Shown: positions 25,924 through 34,443, counted from the stretch's first letter. The stretch is 64,000 nucleotides of DNA from Betaproteobacteria bacterium (GCA_903970165.1 CAJCHZ010000044.1:46804-110803); one strand, 5' to 3'. A program made the numbers and translations. Notes: generated from the sequence alone by a model not told the origin.

Positions 25924-26637
25924 ATGACCCGCATAGCCGCCATTCTCCCAGCCGCAGGACTCGGCACGCGCATGGGCGCCGAAACGCCGAAGCAATTTCT
26001 CGAGCTCGACGGCGTTCCCATCGTCATACACAGCGTCCGCCGCATTGCTTCTTGCCCGCTGGTCACCGACATCATCGTTGCGACGCGCGCCGACGTGGTG
26101 GATTCCCTCGAAGAACGCATTCGCGGCGAACGCTTCATGCAATCCGTTCGCGTCGTCCGTGGCGGTGACTCGCGCCAGGATTCCGTCGCCGTGGCTCTGC
26201 AGGAAGTTTCGAGCGACACCGAAATCTTACTCGTCCACGACGCGGTCCGCCCCTTCGTCACGCGCGAACAAATCACACGCGTCATCGAAGAAGCGCGCCG
26301 CTGCGAAGCCGCCATTCTCGGTATTCCCGCGATGGACACGGTCAAAGAAGTAAAGCGCGCGAGCCTGCCTGAAGACGTGGCGCTCATCATCGGCACGATT
26401 CCACGCGAACGCGTAGTACTGGCGCAAACACCGCAGGCGTTCGCCACAAAGCTAATCAAGGAAGCCTTCGCCCGCGCGCAAGCCGACGGCGTCAACGCCT
26501 CCGACGAGGCCGGTCTTGTCGAGCGCATCGGCCACGATGTCCACGTCGTCCTTGGCTCCGAACGCAACATCAAAATCACGCGGCCTGCCGACATGGATCT
26601 CGCCCGCTTTTACCTTGAGCAGGAGAGATCGAAGTGA
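25924..26637 (+). CDS. ispD: 2-C-methyl-D-erythritol 4-phosphate cytidylyltransferase IspD
   Basis: IspD joins CTP and methylerythritol phosphate in the MEP pathway. Seen: the nucleotide loop ILPAAGLGTRMGAETPKQFLELDGVPIVIHSV, VVRGGDSRQDSVAVAL, LVHDAVRPFVTREQI, IPAMDTVKEV, LAQTPQAFATKLIKEAF, ASDEAGLVER and GSERNIKITRPADM. The length (237 residues) is normal. The stop overlaps the ATG-equivalent start of the ispF fusion by 4 bases, so the two are translated together. Confidence 0.96.
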   Translation: MTRIAAILPAAGLGTRMGAETPKQFLELDGVPIVIHSVRRIASCPLVTDIIVATRADVVDSLEERIRGERFMQSVRVVRGGDSRQDSVAVALQEVSSDTEILLVHDAVRPFVTREQITRVIEEARRCEAAILGIPAMDTVKEVKRASLPEDVALIIGTIPRERVVLAQTPQAFATKLIKEAFARAQADGVNASDEAGLVERIGHDVHVVLGSERNIKITRPADMDLARFYLEQERSK

Positions 26638-27644
26638 TTGGGATCCTTGAAAAGCTCTCAGACAAGGCGCGCGCCGCTCAACACTGGGCAGTTCTCGTCG
26701 CCCTTCGCGAGGACCAGCAGCAGGTCGGCTTGAATCATTTGCTTGCTGGAATTCAATGTGCGAATCCTGCGATGTTTACGGGCGTCGATCTCGGGCAACT
26801 TGGTTTTTCACCTCTCGACGTGACCGACGTGGAGAAAGTCCAGCAGGAGATGCAGAAGCTTTCCATGCGAGCCAGGATCTCACGCGCTGCGGAAAAGCCA
26901 GATGAAGCGAGCGCATTTTCCTTTCCCTTTGCTCCGGCGAGTAAGCTCGTGCTCGAAGCGGCGTCGGACGGGGCCAACTACTTGGGTTCGCGAACCATTG
27001 GCACTCCGCACCTTCTGTTGGGTATTTTTAAGGCGGATTCCGAGATGTGTGCGAAGTTGGAGCGCGCTAATCTTGGCGAATCTCGTATCCTGTCGCTCTG
27101 TCGGGATTACAGAGAGGACGACGAAGGTGAGGCCATATCGGAGCATATTGACGAGGTACGCGGCCGAAGATATCGATCCGGCATTGGGTACGATCTGCAT
27201 CGGCTTGCGGAAGGCCGCAAGCTGATTGTCGGCGGCATGGAGCTTCCATTCGATAGGGGCTCTGTCGGACACTCCGACGGCGACGTTTTGGCACACGCGC
27301 TCTGCGACGCGTTGCTCGGCGCCGCAGGCCTCGGAGACATTGGCACACACTTTCCCGACTCCGATCCGAAATGGAAGGGCGCGAATAGCTTGCAGTTTCT
27401 GGAACACGCGCGAAAATTGCTGGACGAAAAAGAATTCGCCATCGAGCACGTGGATGCCATCGTCATTCTGGAAAAGCCGAAGCTGGGCCCGCACTTTCCG
27501 AAAATGCGCGAAGCACTGGCCAAGGCTCTCGGCGTGCCAGCCGATAAAATCCATCTTAAAGCCAAGACCAACGAAGGCGTGGATGCCGTTGGCCGCGGCG
27601 AGGCCATCGCCGCCCACGTCGTTGCCACGCTTTCGCAGCGATAG
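26634..27644 (+). CDS. ispF: Clp-N repeat domain fused to IspF (MECDP synthase)
   Basis: Residues about 179-336 are a complete IspF: IGYDLHRL with metal ligands Asp187 and His189, VGHSDGDVLAHALCDALLGAAGLGDIGTHFPDSDP with His221, and KAKTNEGVDAVGRGEAIAAH. IspF makes the cyclic diphosphate of the MEP pathway. Residues 1-160 are not IspF. They read as two Clp-N (ClpA/B/C N-terminal) repeats: LEKLSDKARAAQHWAVLVALREDQQQVGLNHLLAGI, then FAPASKLVLEAASDGANYLGSRTIGTPHLLLGIFKADSEMCAKL. That domain normally binds adaptors or substrates of Clp proteases. An acidic linker (REDDEGEAISEHIDEVRG) joins them. No internal start with a strong RBS is seen before the IspF part. Normal IspF is about 160 residues. 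Confidence 0.9.
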   Translation: MIGILEKLSDKARAAQHWAVLVALREDQQQVGLNHLLAGIQCANPAMFTGVDLGQLGFSPLDVTDVEKVQQEMQKLSMRARISRAAEKPDEASAFSFPFAPASKLVLEAASDGANYLGSRTIGTPHLLLGIFKADSEMCAKLERANLGESRILSLCRDYREDDEGEAISEHIDEVRGRRYRSGIGYDLHRLAEGRKLIVGGMELPFDRGSVGHSDGDVLAHALCDALLGAAGLGDIGTHFPDSDPKWKGANSLQFLEHARKLLDEKEFAIEHVDAIVILEKPKLGPHFPKMREALAKALGVPADKIHLKAKTNEGVDAVGRGEAIAAHVVATLSQR

Positions 27645-27695
27645 TGATGCGCATGAGCTCAGATGATTTCTCCGCCGTGCGCTAGAATTTCCAAG

Positions 27696-28244
27696 ATGCG
27701 TCCGCAAGAAAATACAAGTGCTCCAGCCGCCGCCACGAACGTATTCAACGCCGGCGATGTCGCCGCAATCCTTCGAGAGCAGAACTGGCTTGCGGGTGAA
27801 CCTTCGCCTGAGCAACGGAAATGGTGCGAACACGCTGCCGAGCTTCTTGGCCCGCAAGCCTCCGATCGCGCCTCGCTCCTGGATCTTCTGCAACTCGTTT
27901 TTCACTATGACGCACACGAAATTCTTGCCAAAGTCGAAAGCCACTCGGTGCTCGCGCGCTACGGAGCGCGCGACGTCATCCGCCAGCTTGCGCTCTTGCT
28001 GCTCGATCCAGCGCCGCTCACCAGCGACCGCTTCAAGGAAATCATCAACACACTCAAGGACACGCTCGGCCTGCGCAGTCGCGAACTCTTTCATCCCATC
28101 CGGCTCGCACTCACGGGACGCGCCGGCGAAGGCGAACTCGATCGCGTGATCCTGCTCCTCGACGAAGCCGCCGCTATTCCGTTTGCGGTTCACGCCAAGC
28201 CTGCCCGAGAACGCATCGTAGAATTCTGCGCCGCGTTGGACTAG
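27696..28244 (+). CDS. Orphan domain resembling glutamyl-tRNA synthetase C-terminal (anticodon-binding) region
   Basis: A 182-residue protein. The C-terminal half, LTSDRFKEIINTLKDTLGLRSRELFHPIRLALTGRAGEGELDRVILLLDE, matches the hallmark end of GluRS/GlnRS (normally G-x-KLF-PLR-ALTGR..GPEL). The first half (WCEHAAELLGPQASDRASLLDLLQLVFHYDAHEILAKV) has no HIGH or KMSKS motif and no Rossmann fold. It therefore cannot charge tRNA. In many bacteria gltX follows ispD-ispF and precedes cysS and rlmB, exactly this spot. The gene may be a remnant of gltX or a tRNA-binding helper. The start at ATG 27696 is chosen over an upstream in-frame ATG; its RBS is weak. Confidence 0.7.
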   Translation: MRPQENTSAPAAATNVFNAGDVAAILREQNWLAGEPSPEQRKWCEHAAELLGPQASDRASLLDLLQLVFHYDAHEILAKVESHSVLARYGARDVIRQLALLLLDPAPLTSDRFKEIINTLKDTLGLRSRELFHPIRLALTGRAGEGELDRVILLLDEAAAIPFAVHAKPARERIVEFCAALD

Positions 28245-28302
28245 CGCCATCCGCGGCTCTTTCCTTTCAACTTTCGACTGTGGACGGTAAACTTTCTTTC
28301 CG

Positions 28303-29046
28303 ATGGACAAACTCACTGGCATCCACGCGGTCCGCGAAGCGCTCGACGCCGGGCGCCCGTTCGACCGCATCCTGATCGCGCGCGGCCGCCAGGACACGCG
28401 CGTTGAAGAAATCGTCCAGCTCGCACGCGGCCGCGATATCCCCGTGCGTTTTGAAGACCGTGGCCAGCTCGACCGCCTGGCCAACTCGAAGGACCATCAA
28501 GGCGTCGTCGCACTCGTCGCCGCGCGCGCCGCCGCCACGCTCGAAGATATTCTCTCCGCCGCGAACAAAGGCGCCGACCACGGCAGCAAAGGCCTCATCG
28601 TTCTTCTCGATGGCGTCGAAGACCCGCACAATCTCGGGGCCGTCATTCGCACCGCGCTGGCAGCGGGTGCGCACGGCGTGGTCATTCCGGAGAGGCGCGC
28701 CGTCGGCCTGACGGACACCGTCGCGCGTGCCTCCGCTGGCGCGATTGCGCACCTGCTCGTCGCAAAAGTTACAAACCTTGCACAAACCATGGAAGAACTG
28801 AAGGAAGCAGGCTACTGGCTCATCGGCCTCGACGAACGGGGGGACAAAAGCTACACCGAAGTGGGTTACACGTCGCCAGTAGGAATCGTGCTAGGCGGCG
28901 AAGGCAAAGGCCTTCACGACTTAACGCGCAAACGCTGCGACTTCATCGTTTCGCTGCCGACAACCGGCCCCGTGAAGTCACTAAACGTTTCGGTGGCGGC
29001 AGGCGTGGTATTGTTCGAAGCACTGCGGCAGCGGCAGCAGAAGTAG
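28303..29046 (+). CDS. rlmB: 23S rRNA (guanosine-2'-O-)-methyltransferase RlmB (TrmH/SpoU family)
   Basis: It begins with the short substrate-binding domain (LTGIHAVREALDAGRPFDRILIARGRQDTRVEEIVQLARGRDIPVRFEDRGQLDRLANSKDHQGVVALV). The SPOUT knot follows: LIVLLDGVEDPHNLGAVIRTALAAGAHGVVIPERRAVGLTDTVARASAGA, GIVLGGEGKGLHDLTRKRCDFIVSLPTTGPVKSLNVSVAAGVVLFE. The SAM-knot and Asn/Arg catalytic blocks are intact. The length (247 residues) is normal. It closes the ispD-ispF-(gltX-like) run. A tRNA target is possible, but the N-terminal domain favours RlmB. Confidence 0.94.
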   Translation: MDKLTGIHAVREALDAGRPFDRILIARGRQDTRVEEIVQLARGRDIPVRFEDRGQLDRLANSKDHQGVVALVAARAAATLEDILSAANKGADHGSKGLIVLLDGVEDPHNLGAVIRTALAAGAHGVVIPERRAVGLTDTVARASAGAIAHLLVAKVTNLAQTMEELKEAGYWLIGLDERGDKSYTEVGYTSPVGIVLGGEGKGLHDLTRKRCDFIVSLPTTGPVKSLNVSVAAGVVLFEALRQRQQK

Positions 29047-29087
29047 CGGGCAAGCTTATCAAAAAGAAGAACCAGCGACGTGGTGGC

Positions 29088-29606
29088 TCATACTCTGTTC
29101 GAGAGCCTAAACAAAACTTTGAGAGCGCTAGCCGCGTGATGTGACCAGTGTGACACAAAGTCGAAGCGCCATTGCGAGCAAACGTCTGCATCAGCCAGTC
29201 TGTTCGTTCCCGGCTCAGCCGGTTCTTTCAAGTCCATATATATGTCCGCGAGGTCGGCAGAAAGCGCGCCATAGATAGCTTCTTTTTCTTCGGTGGGATC
29301 GAAGACCTCCCAGTATCCGTCGAGAGTGCCCAGTTTTTTACGAAGCCTTGTTGCGAGACCCACGCACTGTTTTGAATGCTCTTCAACCGACTGGGGCAGG
29401 AGTTCAGAGACGCCCGAAGTTGTCGGATTCATTTCCGGCAAGAGATGTCCAGCAAGGCACAGCTGAAGGAGGAGTACGGAAAGTGTCTAAACCAAGTTCA
29501 ACTGGTCGAGACCTTCGCAGCCGTCGATGAACGTACAGAATTGGTTAGCCTGGATGCAGAAACTATCGATTAATTCTTGTTCGTCGTTCGAGAGTGGGGG
29601 CGACAT
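29088..29606 (-). pseudogene. DUF5063-type gene with an in-frame amber codon
   Basis: The frame from ATG 29606 reads MSPPLSNDEQELIDSFCIQANQFCTFIDG, meets TAG at codon 40 (29487-29489), then continues in the same frame with SVLLLQLCLAGHLLPEMN. The conserved block YWEVFDPTEEKEAIYGALSADLADIYMDLKE and WRFDFVSHWSHHAASALKVLFRL follow, ending at 29088. The block is typical of DUF5063, whose function is unknown. The piece after the stop could be made from ATG 29441 (117 residues). The start is 20 bases after the apt stop, so it was an operon member. A single base change or a read error would explain it. Confidence 0.6.
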
Positions 29607-29626
29607 CGAAGCTCAGGAAGATCAGC

Positions 29627-30148
29627 TCATTTGTCGTATTGAATCAATGAAAAAATATCCAAGCCGTTGAGTTTCGAGCGGCCATTTAGAAACGTCAGCT
29701 CCACTGCAAATGCTGCGCCTTCGACTTTTCCGCCCAGCTTCTCGACCAGTTTTGCGGTGGCCGCGGCGGTTCCGCCGGTGGCAAGCAAGTCATCGCAAAT
29801 GATGACGCTTTGTCCCGGCTTCACGGCGTCCTCGTGGATCTCCAGCGTGTCCGTGCCGTACTCCAGCGCGTAGGAAATGCTGGCCGTTTTGGCCGGCAGT
29901 TTTTTCGGTTTCCGCACAGGAACGAACCCCGCGCCCAGCCGGTACGCCAGTGCTGGAGCAAAAATAAATCCGCGTGCTTCAATCCCGGCGACCACATCAA
30001 TGGTGTGACCTTTGTAATGGTCGCAGAGCCGGTCGATCAGCATATGAAATCCGTTCTTGTCCTTCAGCAGCGTGGTCAGGTCGTAGAACAAAATGCCCGG
30101 CTTCGGATAGTCCTGCACTTCGCGAATCAATTTCTTCAAATCATCCAT
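29627..30148 (-). CDS. apt: Adenine phosphoribosyltransferase
   Basis: Apt salvages adenine to AMP with PRPP. Seen: [74 protein letters not shown], and the PRPP loop [26 protein letters not shown]. The length (173 residues) is normal. It is read on the minus strand 30 bases after acyP. Confidence 0.97.
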   Translation of the reverse strand: MDDLKKLIREVQDYPKPGILFYDLTTLLKDKNGFHMLIDRLCDHYKGHTIDVVAGIEARGFIFAPALAYRLGAGFVPVRKPKKLPAKTASISYALEYGTDTLEIHEDAVKPGQSVIICDDLLATGGTAAATAKLVEKLGGKVEGAAFAVELTFLNGRSKLNGLDIFSLIQYDK

Positions 30149-30178
30149 TCCCAGGGCTCCTCGGCGTTCTCAAAATTC

Positions 30179-30484
30179 TTAAGCGTCTGGTGCGATCACA
30201 AATGCGTTCTCATGCAGCGGCTCACGCTGCGCCTCACGCTGCGCCTCCACTTCCTGTACTCCGGAAACCTTCGAAAATCGCGGCCCGCGCTCCAGCTGTT
30301 TTCTCATCGATTCCAGTTGCTCCTCGGAACCAGTGGCCATCACTTCCACACGGCCATCCTGCAGGTTTCTTGCGAAACCGCAAACGCCGAGCTTTTCCGC
30401 CGCGCGTTGAGCAAAAAACCGGTATCCAACACCTTGCACGGTCCCGGAGACAAAGTATCTTCTGGTTTGTTTCGCGTCGCTCAC
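30179..30484 (-). CDS. acyP: Acylphosphatase
   Basis: A 101-residue protein with YFVSGTVQGVGYRFFAQRAAEKLGVCGFARNLQDGRVEVMATG. The catalytic Arg is in GVGYRFF and the Asn in GFARNLQDG. It hydrolyses acyl phosphates in the cytosol. The usual length is about 90; the extra residues come near the end. There AQRE occurs twice in a row because a 12-base unit is tandemly repeated at 30221-30244. It is the first gene of acyP-apt-DUF5063. Confidence 0.93.
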   Translation of the reverse strand: MSDAKQTRRYFVSGTVQGVGYRFFAQRAAEKLGVCGFARNLQDGRVEVMATGSEEQLESMRKQLERGPRFSKVSGVQEVEAQREAQREPLHENAFVIAPDA

Positions 30485-30661
30485 AAACTTCGAAATTGTA
30501 GCAGAGACTCCGGGTTTTCTGCGGCAAGCATGCTTCGTGAGGAACTCAACGGGATACTACAAGGCCGCGTGGAACCGCCGGATGAAATTGCGCTAAACTC
30601 AGTCTGGATAGCGCAAGCGTCAAAGCTGCTTTTCGGCGCTCTGAGCGCATCCTACTTCCTT

Positions 30662-31570
30662 ATGAGCGAGCAAACATCCCACTTACGCGCATGCACCTCG
30701 AGCGTACTTCTGCGTAGCGTTTTTCTTTTTGGCGCGGCCTGCCTGTCGCGCGCCGTTTGTTATGCGCAGACCGGCCCGCTCACGCCTCCTGCCGATCATG
30801 ACGTTCATCGCGTTGGCACCGAACCGGTGCCCGCGGCGCCTCCCGCGCTTCCGCCGGAAGAAATCATCAAGCGTTTCTCGCAGAAAGAAGATGTGTATTT
30901 AGCGGCTCGAGCAGGGTACACGTACAAGAAGACCGTCCGTCTTCAAGAGTTCGGCCCGGACGGCCAACCCGCGGGCCAGCTATCAGTAGTTATCGAAGCA
31001 AAGCCTGGCGCCGATGGCAAAGTGTATGAAAAGACCGTCGAGCGGCCGCAATCCACCCTGCAATATCTGGAGATGGGACCGGAAGATTTTCAGAAGCTGG
31101 CGCGCATGCCCGCTTATCCGCTGATCACCGCCCAGCTTTCGAAATACGATCTGAAATATTTGGGCAAAGAGCTTGTCGACGAAATCGACTGCTATATTTT
31201 TCAGGCGAAGCCCCGCGCGGTCGAGCGAGCGCATTATTTTTTTGATGGCATCATTTGGGTGGATACGCAATATCTCGAAGTGGTGAAGACCTACGGCAAG
31301 TGGGTCAACGACCTGGGGGACATGCGCACGGACACGATGCCTTTTTCGATTTTTGAGACGTACCGCGAAAACGTCGACGGCAAGCTTTGGCTGCCGAATT
31401 ATATGCGGTCCGATGACACTTTAAATCTGAAGGGGCGCAATGTGCCGGTTCGTCTGGTCGTCAAATGGACGGAATATAAACCCATTTCCGCGACAACTCC
31501 GGCGCCCGCTGCCGCGGCACCCGCTCCCGCAGCTGCTCAGCCTGCGCCTGCCGACAAACCGCAGCGTTGA
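30662..31570 (+). CDS. Secreted LolA/lipoprotein-sorting-like protein
   Basis: A 302-residue protein from ATG 30662. An N-terminal hydrophobic signal (SSVLLRSVFLFGAACLSRAVCYAQ) comes first, then a Pro/Ala-rich stretch. The beta-rich domain shows YKKTVRLQEFG, SVVIEAKPGADGKVYEKTVERP, YDLKYLGKELVDEIDCYIFQAKP, FDGIIWVDTQYLEVVKTYGKWV and LWLPNYMRSDDTLNL. This pattern resembles the outer-membrane lipoprotein-sorting (LolA/LolB-fold) group. It ends in an Ala/Pro repeat tail. The frame is open much further upstream, but that part lies antisense to apt and acyP and has no family likeness. It is probably periplasmic; the ligand is unknown. Confidence 0.75.
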   Translation: MSEQTSHLRACTSSVLLRSVFLFGAACLSRAVCYAQTGPLTPPADHDVHRVGTEPVPAAPPALPPEEIIKRFSQKEDVYLAARAGYTYKKTVRLQEFGPDGQPAGQLSVVIEAKPGADGKVYEKTVERPQSTLQYLEMGPEDFQKLARMPAYPLITAQLSKYDLKYLGKELVDEIDCYIFQAKPRAVERAHYFFDGIIWVDTQYLEVVKTYGKWVNDLGDMRTDTMPFSIFETYRENVDGKLWLPNYMRSDDTLNLKGRNVPVRLVVKWTEYKPISATTPAPAAAAPAPAAAQPAPADKPQR

Positions 31571-31576
31571 GCCTCG

Positions 31577-32227
31577 TCAAAGCCGCTTCAGTGTTTCGGG
31601 CAATTCCCGGATGGACTCCAGCAGAAAATCCGGACGAGCTGCGCGCAGCCTCTTTTCCGTCGGGAAAGGTCCTAACACAGCTATCGCGCGAACTCCGGCG
31701 CGCCTGGCCATTTCCAAATCCTCGGGCGAATCTCCCACATAGACGCAAGCGGAAGGCTGCAACCGAAGTGTTTCGAGAGCCATGCGCAGAGGCGCGGGAT
31801 GCGGCTTTTTCTGCGGCGTATCCCCGCTGCAGACCCGTGCGCCAAACAACTGCGTTAGCCGGAACGCGCGCAATTGACGGGTTACTCGATCGCGGTCGCC
31901 GCTAGTAACCAATCCCAGCTGATGTTCGCGCCCCAGCCGCTCCAGTACACGCCGGGCACCGGCCATCAGATTTGGCGAGTGCTTTGCGTACTGCGCGCGC
32001 CAGGCGCGGTCCGCGTCATCCCAACGCGCCTTTGGCAATTTTGCCGCGCGGTAGACGCGATACCAGTTCGGCGAATAGTGTTGAGCCAGTTCTTCGAGGC
32101 CCCAGGGGATTCCCATCTCGCGAAACATCGCCAGATAGGCTGCAGAATCCGCTTCATAAGAATCAACCAGCGTGCCATCCCAATCGAACAGCACGCCTTC
32201 CAAAGCTTTGTTTTTTCGCGCTTGCAT
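31577..32227 (-). CDS. HAD-superfamily hydrolase (phosphoglycolate phosphatase-like)
   Basis: HAD motifs: motif I FDWDGTLVDSYE (nucleophile Asp), motif II VTSGDRDRV, the Lys in QKKPHPAPL, and motif IV YVGDSPEDLEMARRAGV. The helical cap between about residues 20 and 85 is of the small C1 type used by phosphoglycolate phosphatase and beta-phosphoglucomutase. The substrate cannot be read from sequence. It converges with the gene ending at 31570, leaving 6 bases between stops. Confidence 0.88.
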   Translation of the reverse strand: MQARKNKALEGVLFDWDGTLVDSYEADSAAYLAMFREMGIPWGLEELAQHYSPNWYRVYRAAKLPKARWDDADRAWRAQYAKHSPNLMAGARRVLERLGREHQLGLVTSGDRDRVTRQLRAFRLTQLFGARVCSGDTPQKKPHPAPLRMALETLRLQPSACVYVGDSPEDLEMARRAGVRAIAVLGPFPTEKRLRAARPDFLLESIRELPETLKRL

Positions 32228-32275
32228 GCATGTTTAGAGTAGCAGACCTTCTGCAGCGCTCCCGTGTGCGAAATC

Positions 32276-32295
32276 TTATGTGGCGGACCACATAA
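32276..32295 (-). terminator. Hairpin downstream of the FG-GAP gene
   Basis: TTATGTGG and CCACATAA form a perfect eight-base stem with loop CGGA. Read on the minus strand it lies 150 bases past the stop of the FG-GAP gene, with a weak T-rich tail. Terminator function is a guess. Confidence 0.3.
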
Positions 32296-32446
32296 AATTT
32301 CTTCTGTGGCGTCCGTGGTTATGTGGCGCTGACTTCGACGGCCGAGCTAGCCACTGCAATTTTGCAGAAAAGCATGACATAATCAGAACCGTGGCTTCTA
32401 GACCGTTGACCAAAGATGATACGAAACGACTCAGTTCGTCGCGTAC

Positions 32447-33940
32447 TTATTTCTTGTAGATGTCAAATCTTAGGGAGGCGTATTGCACCCTATTCGGAAG
32501 CGACGTTAGAGTTGTGCTGACTTCGACCAAGACCCCTCGGCTGTTCCAAAAATCTTCAAGCGCCTTCTTCGTCTCGTCTACTTTTTTCTGGTCGTATGCA
32601 GCTTCAACTGTAAGACGACCACGTTTATTCACGTATTCTTGTTCTTCATTTATCTTGGCGTCATTAAGAAGGTCCCCGAATCCATGATGCTCGAATGCGA
32701 TGCGGCGGAGGCGGGGAGCGGCGGTCTTAGGGATGACCGGTTGTTGAGAAGTTGATTCCTCTCCTTTCGCAAACGGTCGATTGAACATCACAAAGCACGG
32801 CGCGTCAGAACGCGCCACGACAACATCCGTCCATCCGTCGCCATCCAAATCGGCGGCGGCCATCCCGTAAATAGTTCCCTTACCGTCGCCGAATGGCACG
32901 GATTGATACTTCTTTCCTGTCCCGTCGTTAAAGAAAATCATTCCGGGAGCGTTGACATACCCAACAAGGATTTCCGGTAGGCCGTCGCCATTCAGGTCGG
33001 CGGCGGTCATGGAATATGGCACATCCTTCGGCGCTTGGAATTGGATACCTGGTCCGAAGTTGCCTTTGCCATCATTCAAATAAACAAAGCATCCGAACTC
33101 CTCGTGGCAAGCGGCGATGTCCAAATGGCCATCGTGGTCAAAGTCAGCGACGGCCATGGCGCGCGTGGATGCTTTGCTCGGTCCCCAAACTACTTTGCGA
33201 GGGAAGTTGCCCTTGCCATCATTCAAATACACAACGCTTTGGCACGAATCCCGGCAAGCGTAAATCACGTCGTTTGCTCCGTCACCATTCATGTCAGCAA
33301 TCGCAACTGTTGCAGCGCTCGGCGAGTTCTCCAAGGGATGGCAGTCGAAATGGAGCTTGCCGTCATTCAGACAGACGTAGCTGGTCATTCCACGATTTGC
33401 AACCGCAATATCGGGATAGCCGTCTCCATTCAAGTCTCCCACCGCTGCGTTTCTCGTTGCCCAGTTTGGGTCCCCGTAGGTGCCGCCGATCGTGAAATTA
33501 CCATTGCCGTCGTTCACCAGAACCAACTTCGCGTCCGGCTGATCGTTGCTCAACACCATGTCTAGATGGCCGCTCTTGGTCATGTCCGCCAACGAAGCGG
33601 AGTAGCTCCGCGTAGCTTTGCTCGGCAGCGGAGGTCCCGGTGTGAAATGTCCTTTGCCATCGCCGAAAAACACTCGGCTGGTCAGCTGCCAATGGCGCCC
33701 CTTAACCAAAACAATATCGAGATGTCCATCGCCGTTTAGGTCGCCAATACTGGCGTTAGACGAAGTTTCTGACACCGTCTCCAAGGGAACAATTTCAAAC
33801 GACCGCAAGCCGCTTGCAGGTCGGCTCGGCCCGCTGCTCCGGTGCAACCACGGGCTCAGACCCGTTGCGTGAAATACGGGAAAGGCGGCCACGACCAACA
33901 CCGCCAGCACAAGCCCACCATGCAAAAATCTGTACTTCAC
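32447..33940 (-). CDS. Secreted FG-GAP/VCBS repeat beta-propeller protein
   Basis: A 497-residue protein with an N-terminal signal or anchor helix (LHGGLVLAVLVVAAFPVFHATG). About seven FG-GAP repeats follow, each with a calcium-type loop such as GDLNGDGHLDIVLV, GDLNGDGYPDIAVANRG, ADMNGDGANDVIYACRD, ADFDHDGHLDIAACHE, ADLNGDGLPEILVGY and ADLDGDGWTDVVVARS. The intervening YLNDGKGNF strands recur. The number fits a seven-bladed integrin-like propeller. After about residue 405 comes a mixed, charged tail of about 90 residues that I do not recognise. It is likely extracellular or periplasmic, for binding rather than catalysis. Confidence 0.85.
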   Translation of the reverse strand: MKYRFLHGGLVLAVLVVAAFPVFHATGLSPWLHRSSGPSRPASGLRSFEIVPLETVSETSSNASIGDLNGDGHLDIVLVKGRHWQLTSRVFFGDGKGHFTPGPPLPSKATRSYSASLADMTKSGHLDMVLSNDQPDAKLVLVNDGNGNFTIGGTYGDPNWATRNAAVGDLNGDGYPDIAVANRGMTSYVCLNDGKLHFDCHPLENSPSAATVAIADMNGDGANDVIYACRDSCQSVVYLNDGKGNFPRKVVWGPSKASTRAMAVADFDHDGHLDIAACHEEFGCFVYLNDGKGNFGPGIQFQAPKDVPYSMTAADLNGDGLPEILVGYVNAPGMIFFNDGTGKKYQSVPFGDGKGTIYGMAAADLDGDGWTDVVVARSDAPCFVMFNRPFAKGEESTSQQPVIPKTAAPRLRRIAFEHHGFGDLLNDAKINEEQEYVNKRGRLTVEAAYDQKKVDETKKALEDFWNSRGVLVEVSTTLTSLPNRVQYASLRFDIYKK

Positions 33941-34266
33941 GTCACCCGCCTAAGCGAATCCCCAAAGAGAGGCAGGACCAGATAGTTTTCCTTCCGGTTC
34001 GAACACTGGCCGCCAATGGTACTTTGCTGTTGTCCTCGACATAATAAGCCCAAAAAAATAGGCGGAGAAACCTAACTCCTGCAAACCCGACATGTTTGTA
34101 CTAGCAACGATATAGATCTTTGCTAAGACGATGAAGAATGTTGCAAGGACTTTCTGGCCGCTTTGACGATTAGCTGGCCGTAGCCCTCTATACGGCAGTG
34201 GTTTGTCAGACGTTGACGACGCAGAGTCGGATCGCCTTTCCACTTTCAAAAAGGAGTCCGACTCAA
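33941..34266 (+). other. Gene-free stretch before the integrase fragment
   Basis: No convincing gene is seen. A minus-strand frame (99 residues) has one hydrophobic run but no RBS and no known pattern. AAGGAG lies shortly before the ATG at 34267. Confidence 0.4.
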
Positions 34267-34440
34267 ATGTTCAATCAACTGTTCGTCCGTTCTGAGGCGT
34301 TAACTCGCCAGCTTTCGGCCCCACTCATTGAAGAACGCCGTCAATATCTAACTCACTGCGCTGTGGCTTCGCACTCCAAAGCAGGGCACGCCGCCCGGCT
34401 TTTGTTGATTATTTGGCTCGGAAAATCTAACATCGAGTCT
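34267..34440 (+). pseudogene. N-terminal fragment of a tyrosine-type site-specific integrase
   Basis: With AAGGAG upstream, ATG 34267 opens [54 protein letters not shown]. This matches the start pattern I know for a group of site-specific integrases (MF-QLF-RP..R....APL.EER..YL.HCA..G......A..LL.I). After about 58 residues the similarity stops, at the kinase start. No core-binding or catalytic Arg/His/Tyr domain follows, so this is a fragment. The frame runs without a stop into the kinase gene, which could give a fused N-terminus. Confidence 0.55.
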
Positions 34441-34443
34441 CTC

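Noticed and set aside
26880..28484. A 534-codon minus-strand open frame over ispF, the GluRS-C gene and rlmB
   Set aside because: It is antisense to three genes with clear families, and its composition is typical of a shadow frame.
33950..34249. A 99-codon minus-strand frame with one hydrophobic run
   Set aside because: No RBS, no family pattern, and the hydrophobic run is short. It is kept only as an unsupported gap.
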